DNA from: JAKQDP01 sp964536975
GTDB lineage: Bacteria; Patescibacteriota; Patescibacteriia; 2-01-FULL-39-33
DNA: 28,107 nucleotides
Assembly: GCA_964536975.1 (NCBI GenBank)
Contig: CAZHYS010000011.1
Coordinates: 1-28,107, forward strand
Reading direction: 5' to 3'
In this document: in pieces, positions 12,176 through 18,314 of the stretch
Layout: each line of letters begins with the position of its first letter
How positions within the stretch are numbered: the stretch's first letter is position 1
Notes under the pieces: model-generated
What the model saw: the letters and a program-made list of their open reading frames with translations, nothing else
Told to the model about the DNA's origin: nothing
Databases searched by the model: none
Translations under genes and position numbers: made by a program

Positions 12176-13241
12176 AACTTTCCCCCAAATTCAAACGACC
12201 AAAAATATTTCTCGCCCGCGGATCGCCGCTGGCTGATTTTGGCTGGCCGTAATCATAAATAATCACCGGTGATATGGCCAATTCTCGCAAATCGCTGCCG
12301 ACAAAACCGGCCACGACGATAATGCCTTCCTGAGTCTCCTTGGACCACATCTGATCAAAAACCAGATTGCCGAGCGAATAGATAATCGGGCGGCCCTTAT
12401 ATATCTCTACTGACTGAACCCAATGCGGATGATGTCCGACCACCAAATCAGCTCCGGCATCAATCGCTAGACGGGCAAAATCTTGCTGCTGACTATCTGG
12501 AGAAGCAGTATATTCGGTGCCGGCGTGCATTACTACGATTACCACATCAGCACTTTTCTTCATTCTCAAAATATCATCTCTGGCCGAATCTTCGGTCAAA
12601 TTGACAATACCGGCCGAATCCTTAGTGGCAACATAAAGCGATTCGGGATAACCATAACCCAAAAACCCGAATCGCACTCCATTTATTTCTACTGTCTCGC
12701 CCTGACGCGCCGCCTCCTGATCTTTGCCGGCGCCGATAAATTTTATTCCACCCGCCATCAAAACGTCAAAGGTATCTCTCATCCCCGCCTGCCCTTGATT
12801 GCCAAAATGATTGTTGGCCAAGTTTACCAAATCTATCCCCGCCAACTTCAATCCCTCTATTGCCTTTGGGTCGGCGTCAAAAGAAAAAGAGCCGGTCGGA
12901 ACATAATGGTCGCCACCCTTAGTAAATGGGGATTCTAAATTTATAATCGCTAAATCGGCAGTAGAAAAAATCCCTGCTACCTCCCTAAACGGCCAAGCAT
13001 CATCATTATTTTCTTTCATTTTTTGGCCGACAACTCGCGATAGCATTACATCGCCGCCAAAAGCTATCGTTGTTGTTGCCGTTTTCTTGCTGTCCGGCCG
13101 GGCCGATTGCGATGCCGGCGCTGATTCGTCTCTCCAAAAAATATGACTGGGCGCATCCCCTGTTTTCATAACCGGAAAAAAGCAGCCGCCGATTAGAAAA
13201 ACAGTGAGAGTGATCAAATAAAAAATTACCTTTTTGCTCAT
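12126..13241 (-). CDS. CapA-family (PgsA-like) surface lipoprotein, predicted metallophosphatase fold
   Basis: A 371-residue CapA family protein, named after poly-gamma-glutamate capsule synthesis. It starts with a lipoprotein signal whose lipobox is LIGGC (Cys20), so it is predicted to be lipid-anchored outside the membrane. Metal-site motifs typical of the family are visible: FGGDVMLSR (61-69), NLESPF (101-106), NLANNHFGNQG (140-150), then MHAGTEY and GHHPHW with SLGN further on. CapA proteins also occur without capsule genes, and no capBC is nearby, so the substrate is unknown. The ATG at 13241 is preferred to an upstream TTG at 13256. It lies 35 bases after the Trm11-like gene and is probably co-transcribed. 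Confidence 0.85.
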   Translation of the reverse strand: MSKKVIFYLITLTVFLIGGCFFPVMKTGDAPSHIFWRDESAPASQSARPDSKKTATTTIAFGGDVMLSRVVGQKMKENNDDAWPFREVAGIFSTADLAIINLESPFTKGGDHYVPTGSFSFDADPKAIEGLKLAGIDLVNLANNHFGNQGQAGMRDTFDVLMAGGIKFIGAGKDQEAARQGETVEINGVRFGFLGYGYPESLYVATKDSAGIVNLTEDSARDDILRMKKSADVVIVVMHAGTEYTASPDSQQQDFARLAIDAGADLVVGHHPHWVQSVEIYKGRPIIYSLGNLVFDQMWSKETQEGIIVVAGFVGSDLRELAISPVIIYDYGQPKSASGDPRARNIFGRLNLGESFSGLLPLKPQTPKEVE

Positions 13242-13276
13242 ATGGTCAACAAACAAAACCGGCCAGTCCGGCCTTA

Positions 13277-14383
13277 TTATTTTTCAAAAACATGAATTTC
13301 CCGCCAAACCTTCTGGCCTTCCCGCTTATAAACCAAATCATCTGCGTCAATTTTTTTAAGTCCTTGCTTTTTTATCTCAAGGGAAAAATCCAAACGAAAA
13401 ATTCTTCCGCCGATATGCCACTGAGGGAAAACCATCACCGCTCGGCCGCCGGGTTTTAAAATTTTTCCAAAGACGCCTAAAGCAGTGGCATAAACAGAGC
13501 GTAAATCAGTAATAATTTTCTCAATTTCCTTCGGGCTTTCGCGGCCGCGAAGCGGCGGGCCAAGATATGGCTCGGTCACTACTGCAACGACCGAATCTGG
13601 TTCAACCTCTTTTGGCAAGTCGGCCACATCGGCTTTGATTATTTTCCAAAAACAGTCTTTGATGTCGTTTTTTTCTGTCAGCCAGAGCAAATTTTTCTGG
13701 GAATCGCTGACTGCCTTTTCTGAAATATCCGCGCCCAATATATTCTTATATCCCATTGCCGCTGCCTCAGACAAAATCGTTCCCGATCCGCAAAACGGAT
13801 CCAAAATCTGATCAGTAAAATCAGCGCCGGCCAAATTTATCATCATCTTAGCGGCTTTTGGCGGCAACATTCCGGAAAGCGAATCACTGGCTGGCCGGCC
13901 AAAATCACGTCGTCCATATTCCTCAAAATCCTGAACGGCGCAAGTCAGCCCCCACCAACCCGGCAAAATCAAAAAATCCAAACAATTGTTTTTTCTCACT
14001 ATTACCGATGACAATGCCGCCTCCCGACCAACCACCAATCTGCAGTTTTGGCCGGCAGTTTTCAATAATTTTTTTACTTCCATTCCCAGTCGGCTCACCT
14101 TGACGCCGTAATAGCTAAGACCAAAATTTATTTTCTTCCCATTATAATGCCGGCCGATTTCCAGAACGATGTTTTCAGCGCTCAAATCTCCGCCAAGAAC
14201 CCGACCGATCTTGATTGTTCCGCCAAGTCGCGCCAGCGCCTCTTGGCAGTTGAAACCGGCAATTTCTCCCACCAAAAAACCATCGCCCAAAGCGATTTCT
14301 TTCATCACCGGCCAGAGCGCCTTTATCTCCGCCACCGATAAATTTTGGTTGTTACCCAGGATAAAAATGTATCTTTCCATCAT
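13277..14383 (-). CDS. Trm11-like THUMP/Rossmann RNA methyltransferase
   Basis: A 368-residue protein with a divergent N-terminal part that fits a THUMP-type RNA-binding region (1-150) and a C-terminal SAM methyltransferase. Visible motifs are GRPASDSLSGMLPPKAAKM (162-180), motif I DPFCGSGT (195-202) and motif IV TEPYLGPPL (270-278). The domain order matches Trm11/TrmG10, which make N2-methylguanosine at position 10 of tRNA in eukaryotes and archaea; there motif IV is usually DPPYG, here EPYLG, so the target nucleotide is open. The start is MMERYIF at 14383; the frame extends to 14428 but the extra residues lack conservation signs. Confidence 0.75.
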   Translation of the reverse strand: MMERYIFILGNNQNLSVAEIKALWPVMKEIALGDGFLVGEIAGFNCQEALARLGGTIKIGRVLGGDLSAENIVLEIGRHYNGKKINFGLSYYGVKVSRLGMEVKKLLKTAGQNCRLVVGREAALSSVIVRKNNCLDFLILPGWWGLTCAVQDFEEYGRRDFGRPASDSLSGMLPPKAAKMMINLAGADFTDQILDPFCGSGTILSEAAAMGYKNILGADISEKAVSDSQKNLLWLTEKNDIKDCFWKIIKADVADLPKEVEPDSVVAVVTEPYLGPPLRGRESPKEIEKIITDLRSVYATALGVFGKILKPGGRAVMVFPQWHIGGRIFRLDFSLEIKKQGLKKIDADDLVYKREGQKVWREIHVFEK

Positions 14384-14445
14384 AATATAAAGATATAACA
14401 ATTTGACGATAAAATAAAGGCCGAACAAAAAGACGCTGACATTGA

Positions 14446-14474
14446 TTGACTTAATTGAAAACTTATGCTAAAAT
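14446..14474 (+). promoter_or_regulatory. Promoter of the rpsF operon
   Basis: TTGACT (14446-14451), 17-base spacer, TAAAAT (14469-14474) preceded by TGC. Transcription would start near 14481, giving a leader of about 150 bases that holds the attenuator described separately. Confidence 0.8.
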
Positions 14475-14480
14475 GAAAAT

Positions 14481-14609
14481 GCATTAAAAAATAAATCCTT
14501 TTCCAGCCGTTTTACGGCATTAATCTTCGCTGGAACCGACGGTCAATAGCGAAGAAAAGGCATGAAATTTGTTCAATTCCAAAGGACATGCCTTTGGATT
14601 ATTTTTTTA
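14481..14609 (+). promoter_or_regulatory. rpsF leader: candidate S6:S18-responsive attenuator
   Basis: Three sets of pairings exclude one another. (1) A three-way junction: P1 CCTTTTC (14497-14503) with GAAAAGG (14554-14560), enclosing hairpins GCCGT/ACGGC (14506-14518) and CTTCGCT/AGCGAAG (14525-14554), whose loop contains GGAACCGACGG. (2) An antiterminator: AAAGGCATG (14556-14564) with CATGCCTTT (14587-14595), nine perfect pairs. (3) A terminator: TCCAAAGG (14578-14585) with CCTTTGGA (14591-14598), then a T run. Autoregulation of rpsF operons by the S6:S18 complex through a CCG-containing leader hairpin is known; that this is such a leader is inference from position and the CCGAC in the loop. 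Confidence 0.65.
14578..14609 (+). terminator. Intrinsic terminator within the rpsF leader
   Basis: An 8-base-pair stem with loop ACATG followed by TTATTTTTTT, located before the first gene of the operon rather than after the last. Its right arm is shared with the proposed antiterminator, so it should be conditional. Confidence 0.75.
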
Positions 14610-14632
14610 AAAAAATAATAAACAAAACAATC

Positions 14633-15091
14633 ATGAAAAACTACGAATTGCTGTACATCATCTCCGGACAATTTACCGAGGACGAAGTGGTAAAAATCCG
14701 GGAAGATATTGACGCTCTTATCGCCAAATACGGCGGCCAAATCGGCTACCGGGAATTTTTGGGTAAGAAAAAATTGGCCTATCCGATTGATAAAAACTTT
14801 CACGGTTATTATGTCGTCACTGAATTTGAAACCGAAGAAACCGCTAAAATCAAGGAATTGGCCACGGATCTCAAATTGGACAAGAGAATTTTGCGCGCCC
14901 AGGCGATCACCAAGCCAAAAATTACCGCCGAAGAAATCGTTAAGAAACAGGAACGGAAAGAGCGCCTTCAGAATCAAACCGAGGAAAAAATCGAGGAACC
15001 GGTGACGCGCAGAAAAGAAACCCAAAAGGTCAGCATGGAAAAACTTGATGAAAAATTGGATGAAATTCTTAAAGATGATAATATTATATAA
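14633..15091 (+). CDS. rpsF: Ribosomal protein S6
   Basis: A small-subunit protein that pairs with S18 on the platform of the 30S subunit. The conserved start NYELLYIISGQF, the KKLAYPI strand and the GYYVVTEFE strand identify it. At 152 residues it is longer than the usual 95-135 because of a charged C-terminal tail rich in Lys and Glu, ending KLDEKLDEILKDDN. An in-frame ATG at 14588 lies within the leader terminator hairpin and is rejected; the start at 14633 gives the conserved N-terminus. First gene of rpsF-ssb-rpsR-efp, controlled by the leader attenuator. Confidence 0.95.
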   Translation: MKNYELLYIISGQFTEDEVVKIREDIDALIAKYGGQIGYREFLGKKKLAYPIDKNFHGYYVVTEFETEETAKIKELATDLKLDKRILRAQAITKPKITAEEIVKKQERKERLQNQTEEKIEEPVTRRKETQKVSMEKLDEKLDEILKDDNII

Positions 15092-15119
15092 ACAAACATC
15101 TAATTCATAAGGCAAATTT

Positions 15120-15602
15120 ATGAATCTCAATAAAGCGATAATCATTGGCAACCTCACCCAGGATCCGGAAGTCAGAAACACCCCCTCCGGACAGTCTGTC
15201 GCCTCCTTTACTGTCGCTACCAATCGCATCTGGAACGACCAACAAGGACAGCGTCAGCAACAGGCAGAATTCCACAATGTGGTCGCCTGGGGCAAATTGG
15301 CGGAAATTGTCGGCCAATACCTAGCTAAAGGCAGAATGTGCATGGTGGAAGGACGGCTCCAGACCAAGAACTGGGACGATCAGAGCGGCGTTCGGCACTG
15401 GAAAACAGAAATTATTGCCGAAAACATTCAGCTCGGCCCTCGTAGCGGACAAGGCGAATCGACCGGCGGTAATTTCGGCGGCCGATCATTCACTCCCAGC
15501 GCGCCGAAAGAAAATAACTATCAACCGGAAGAAGCCGCGCCGGCGCCAAAAGCCGAGTCCTCCAATGAAGAAGAAATAAAAATTGAAGACATACCTTTTT
15601 AA
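15120..15602 (+). CDS. ssb: Single-stranded DNA-binding protein
   Basis: Protects single-stranded DNA in replication and repair. The 160-residue protein has an N-terminal OB fold (about 1-105; NKAIIIGNLTQDPEVR at the start, WGKLAEIVGQYLAKG in the middle), a low-complexity linker rich in Gly, Pro and Ala, and the acidic tip EEEIKIEDIPF that recruits partner proteins. Its place between rpsF and rpsR is the classical bacterial arrangement. A weak AAGG lies about eight bases upstream of the ATG. Confidence 0.96.
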   Translation: MNLNKAIIIGNLTQDPEVRNTPSGQSVASFTVATNRIWNDQQGQRQQQAEFHNVVAWGKLAEIVGQYLAKGRMCMVEGRLQTKNWDDQSGVRHWKTEIIAENIQLGPRSGQGESTGGNFGGRSFTPSAPKENNYQPEEAAPAPKAESSNEEEIKIEDIPF

Positions 15603-15605
15603 ACT

Positions 15606-15851
15606 ATGAACAACAACAAAAAGAAAACAGTCAGCTCTCCAATTCAAAAAGACCGCTATTGCTATTTTTGTGTCAACAATATTGACCATATTGATTACAA
15701 AAATCAGCAAACTCTGCGCCGATTTATATCCTCTTACTCCAAGATTGTTCCGCGGAAAAGAAGCGGCGTCTGTTCCAAACACCAGCGCAAACTCGCTCAA
15801 GCAATCAAGCGGGCGAGAATAATGGCGATATTGCCTTTTGTCACCAAATAA
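15606..15851 (+). CDS. rpsR: Ribosomal protein S18, zinc-ribbon form
   Basis: An 81-residue 30S protein and partner of S6. Conserved S18 elements are DYKNQQTLRRFIS, KIVPRKRSG, KHQRKLAQAIKRAR and the end MAILPFV. Cysteines in CYFC and the CSKH pair form a zinc site (C-x2-C ... C-x2-H), so this is the zinc-binding version of S18. It starts three bases after ssb without a Shine-Dalgarno sequence. As half of the S6:S18 complex it would be part of the proposed feedback on the operon leader. Confidence 0.95.
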   Translation: MNNNKKKTVSSPIQKDRYCYFCVNNIDHIDYKNQQTLRRFISSYSKIVPRKRSGVCSKHQRKLAQAIKRARIMAILPFVTK

Positions 15852-15868
15852 TTTTCCAGCACTATTTT

Positions 15869-16432
15869 ATGATTTCAACTCTAAACGACATCAAAAAAGG
15901 GCTAAGCGTAATTCATGAAGGCGAACCGTATGTTGTAGCAGAGGCCAATTTTGTCCGAATGCAACAACGAAAGCCGGTGATGCAAACCAAGCTTAAAAAT
16001 TTGCTCAATGGCAAAGTGGTGGAGATAAACTACCATCCTGGCGACCGCGTGGAAGAAGCCGATCTCCAACGCAAATCTGTGGACTACCTGTACAATGATG
16101 GGACAAATTATTTTTTTATGACCAAGGACGACTTTGAGCAGTTTGAAATTCCGACTGACACTATCGGCGACCGCGCTTTAATGATGAAAGAAGGCGACAA
16201 GGTGGAGGCTTTGTATTTCAATGGCCGTCCCGTCTCGATCTCTCTACCGCCGAAAGTGGAACTTAAAGTGATTTCCGCCCCGGAAGGAGTCAAGGGCAAC
16301 AGCGCCCAGGGTCGAGTCACTAAAACCGCCGAATTAGAAACCGGTCTAAAAGTCCAAGTGCCGCTATTCATCAAAGAAGGAGAAACTATCCGCGTAAATA
16401 CCGAAACCGGTGAATACACGGAACGGGTATAA
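15869..16432 (+). CDS. efp: Elongation factor P with an unusual domain I tip
   Basis: EF-P enters the ribosomal E site to relieve stalling at proline runs. The 187-residue protein has the three-domain layout and closes with the conserved end IRVNTETGEYTERV. In domain I the loop that reaches the peptidyl-transferase centre normally reads VKPGKGQAF; here it reads VRMQQRKPVM (29-38). Aligned without gaps through the flanking FV and TKLKN, Gln33 takes the place of the lysine or arginine that is modified in other bacteria, with Arg34 next to it. Modification by EpmA or EarP type enzymes is thus unlikely. Fourth gene of the rpsF operon, 17 bases after rpsR. Confidence 0.95.
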   Translation: MISTLNDIKKGLSVIHEGEPYVVAEANFVRMQQRKPVMQTKLKNLLNGKVVEINYHPGDRVEEADLQRKSVDYLYNDGTNYFFMTKDDFEQFEIPTDTIGDRALMMKEGDKVEALYFNGRPVSISLPPKVELKVISAPEGVKGNSAQGRVTKTAELETGLKVQVPLFIKEGETIRVNTETGEYTERV

Positions 16433-16480
16433 ATGGCGTATGGCATATAGCATATGGCTCATGGCTTATAGCTTATGGCG
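16433..16480 (+). repeat. GCTTATGGC-type repeat after efp
   Basis: Starts directly after the efp stop and consists of about six imperfect copies of a 7-8 base word (GCGTATG, GCATATA, GCATATG, GCTCATG, GCTTATA, GCTTATG). It belongs to the same family as the copies beside the exonuclease and ychF starts. The stretch 16481-16556 that follows shows nothing else recognisable. Confidence 0.75.
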
Positions 16481-16554
16481 AGAGCAACTTATAACACATA
16501 GCGGACGGCCAGTGGCAAGCAGATAGTGATGAGAATATATATAAACAATCCAAA

Positions 16555-16592
16555 CTAAAACCTCTCCCGATTGCTCGGGAGAGGTTTTTTGA
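16555..16592. terminator. Bidirectional terminator between efp and recA
   Basis: A perfect 14-base-pair stem, AAAACCTCTCCCGA (16557-16570) with 16575-16588, loop TTGC, ending in T runs on both strands. It closes the rpsF operon and the ftsK-recA operon. Confidence 0.92.
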
Positions 16593-16600
16593 TAGAAAAT

Positions 16601-17632
16601 TTATTGTTCTTCCGAGCGCTTGGCTTTGATCACATTCCAAACTTCTTTCTTAATCTCCTCCAGCAACTTCGGATTTTCTTTGAGATATTTCTTGGCGTTT
16701 TCCCGACCAACGCCGAGTTTCTCCTCGCCGAACAAATAAGAGTTGCCTGATTTCTTTACCACGCCACATTCCGCCGCCACATCCAAGGCGTCGCCGGAGA
16801 TGGAGATACCCTCATTATACATGATATCAAACTCGCAAGTCTGAAACGGCGGCGCCACTTTGTTCTTGACGATTTTTACTTTAACGCGGTTGCCGATGTT
16901 TTTCTCGCCCTGCTTTATCTGCGCGCTACGTCGCACTTCTATCCGGACGGAAGAATAAAATTTGAGCGCCATGCCGCCGGTAGTTGTCTCCGGATTGCCA
17001 AAAAAGACTCCGATTTTTTGACGAGTCTGATTGATAAAAATCAGCACCGTCCGGCTTTTGGAAATCGCCGCTGTCAATTTCCGAAGCGCCTGACTCATCA
17101 GTCTTGCCTGCAATCCGACATGATGATCCCCCATATCGCCCTCTATCTCCGCTTTCGGCACCAACGCCGCCACGCTGTCTACCACCACCACATCAACCGC
17201 GTTTGACCGCACCAGGGTTTCCACAATATCCAAGGCTTGCTCGCCAGTATCCGGCTGAGAAATAAACAAATCATCAATGTTAACGCCGATTTTTTTGGCA
17301 TAATCAGGATCAAGAGCGTGCTCGGCATCAACAAAGGCGGCCACCCCGCCCATTCGCTGGACTTCCGCAACGACATATTGAGCCAAAGTTGTTTTCCCCG
17401 ACGCCTCGGGACCGAAAATCTCCACAATTCTGCCGCGTGGCACACCGCCAACACCCAAAGCGATATCCAAAGACAAACAACCGGTCGGAACACTGTCCAC
17501 CTGCATCGTCTTGGCCTCGCCGAATTTCATTATTGATCCGTCCCCGAATCGGGTTTTTATTTGACTTATCGCCTCATCAACAGCTTTTGATTTTTCACTG
17601 ATTTCCTCCCCTTCTTTTTCTTTTTTTGGCAT
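16601..17632 (-). CDS. recA: Recombinase RecA
   Basis: ATP-dependent DNA strand exchange protein for recombination and repair. The 343-residue protein shows the Walker A motif GPEASGKT (74-81), FVDAEHALDP, the Walker B strand VDVVVVDSVAALVP and the DNA-binding loop 2 region around IGVFFGNPETTTGG. A Lys/Glu-rich N-terminus and a short C-terminus are normal for RecA. It follows the RodZ-like gene by 17 bases and is the last gene of a three-gene operon that begins with ftsK, which links recombination with division-coupled chromosome handling. No LexA-type operator was seen nearby. Confidence 0.98.
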   Translation of the reverse strand: MPKKEKEGEEISEKSKAVDEAISQIKTRFGDGSIMKFGEAKTMQVDSVPTGCLSLDIALGVGGVPRGRIVEIFGPEASGKTTLAQYVVAEVQRMGGVAAFVDAEHALDPDYAKKIGVNIDDLFISQPDTGEQALDIVETLVRSNAVDVVVVDSVAALVPKAEIEGDMGDHHVGLQARLMSQALRKLTAAISKSRTVLIFINQTRQKIGVFFGNPETTTGGMALKFYSSVRIEVRRSAQIKQGEKNIGNRVKVKIVKNKVAPPFQTCEFDIMYNEGISISGDALDVAAECGVVKKSGNSYLFGEEKLGVGRENAKKYLKENPKLLEEIKKEVWNVIKAKRSEEQ

Positions 17633-17649
17633 AATCGCGTCTTATATTA

Positions 17650-18312
17650 TTAATTACCTTTTTCTTTTAATAAGATCCGCAAATCCACCTCCTCTACGCG
17701 GCTATATCTTTTCTTCGCTGTTATCTTAATCAAATTCAATCCTTTTTGCAAGTCAATGGTTGTCTGAAATTCACCGTTGTCATCAACAAAAATATTCTCA
17801 TTGTTGATAATCAATTCCACCTCCGGCTCCGATCGGCCGATGATATCAACCCGCCTATCCTCGGTGACTAAGCCGTTTTCCGGCTGGATAATTTCCAGCC
17901 GCGGCGCGGCGAAGATATCTTTGACCTTGATTCCTAAAAAAAATAAGACCGATAACACTGCCAATGAAATCAATAAACCGCGAATTAATCGCGGCCCCGA
18001 CCAAAAATATTTCTGATTGATTCTTTTGGCAATCGGTCCGAGCTGGTGGCATTTTTCCGCTTCCACCAGCCGCCAACAGTCGGAGAAATCCAAGTGCAAA
18101 TATTCGCAATACCTCTTTAAAAAATTTTTCAAATAGGCCGGCCCGGGCAAATTATTCAAGGCATTATTTTCCAAAGCGTCCAGATACTTATACGCGATAT
18201 TCAAATCCTTGGCGGCCAAATCCAAACCAATCCCATGCTCCCGCCGGGCCTCGCTCAATTTTTCACCCAAACTTTCTCCATTAACTATCTTTTTACTGAT
18301 AAAAATAGCCAT
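17650..18312 (-). CDS. RodZ-like membrane protein with N-terminal HTH and C-terminal Ig-like domain
   Basis: A 220-residue protein in three parts: a RodZ-type helix-turn-helix (about 12-85; GEKLSEARREHGIGLDLAA, then YKYLDALENN and PGPAYLKNFLKRYCEYL), one membrane helix (about 108-128) and an extracytoplasmic beta-rich domain (about 138-215) that resembles bacterial Ig/glucodextranase-B-like folds (IIQPENGLVTEDRRVDIIGR, VDDNGEFQTTIDLQKGLN). RodZ proteins tie the MreB cytoskeleton to the wall machinery; no mreB is in the window, so the role is inferred. The start at 18312 has GGAG seven bases upstream and leaves two bases after the ftsK stop. Confidence 0.8.
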   Translation of the reverse strand: MAIFISKKIVNGESLGEKLSEARREHGIGLDLAAKDLNIAYKYLDALENNALNNLPGPAYLKNFLKRYCEYLHLDFSDCWRLVEAEKCHQLGPIAKRINQKYFWSGPRLIRGLLISLAVLSVLFFLGIKVKDIFAAPRLEIIQPENGLVTEDRRVDIIGRSEPEVELIINNENIFVDDNGEFQTTIDLQKGLNLIKITAKKRYSRVEEVDLRILLKEKGN

Positions 18313-18314
18313 AA

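Noticed and set aside
13244..13275. GGCCGG-rich dyad between the Trm11-like and CapA genes as a terminator
   Set aside because: Only four base pairs form in any register, and the following T-rich stretch is interrupted; read-through into CapA seems more likely.
14588..14632. Upstream rpsF start with 15 extra residues
   Set aside because: The ATG lies in the loop of the leader terminator hairpin and the added residues are not part of S6.
16433..16500. CRISPR array after efp
   Set aside because: Units are only 7-8 bases, imperfect and without spacers.
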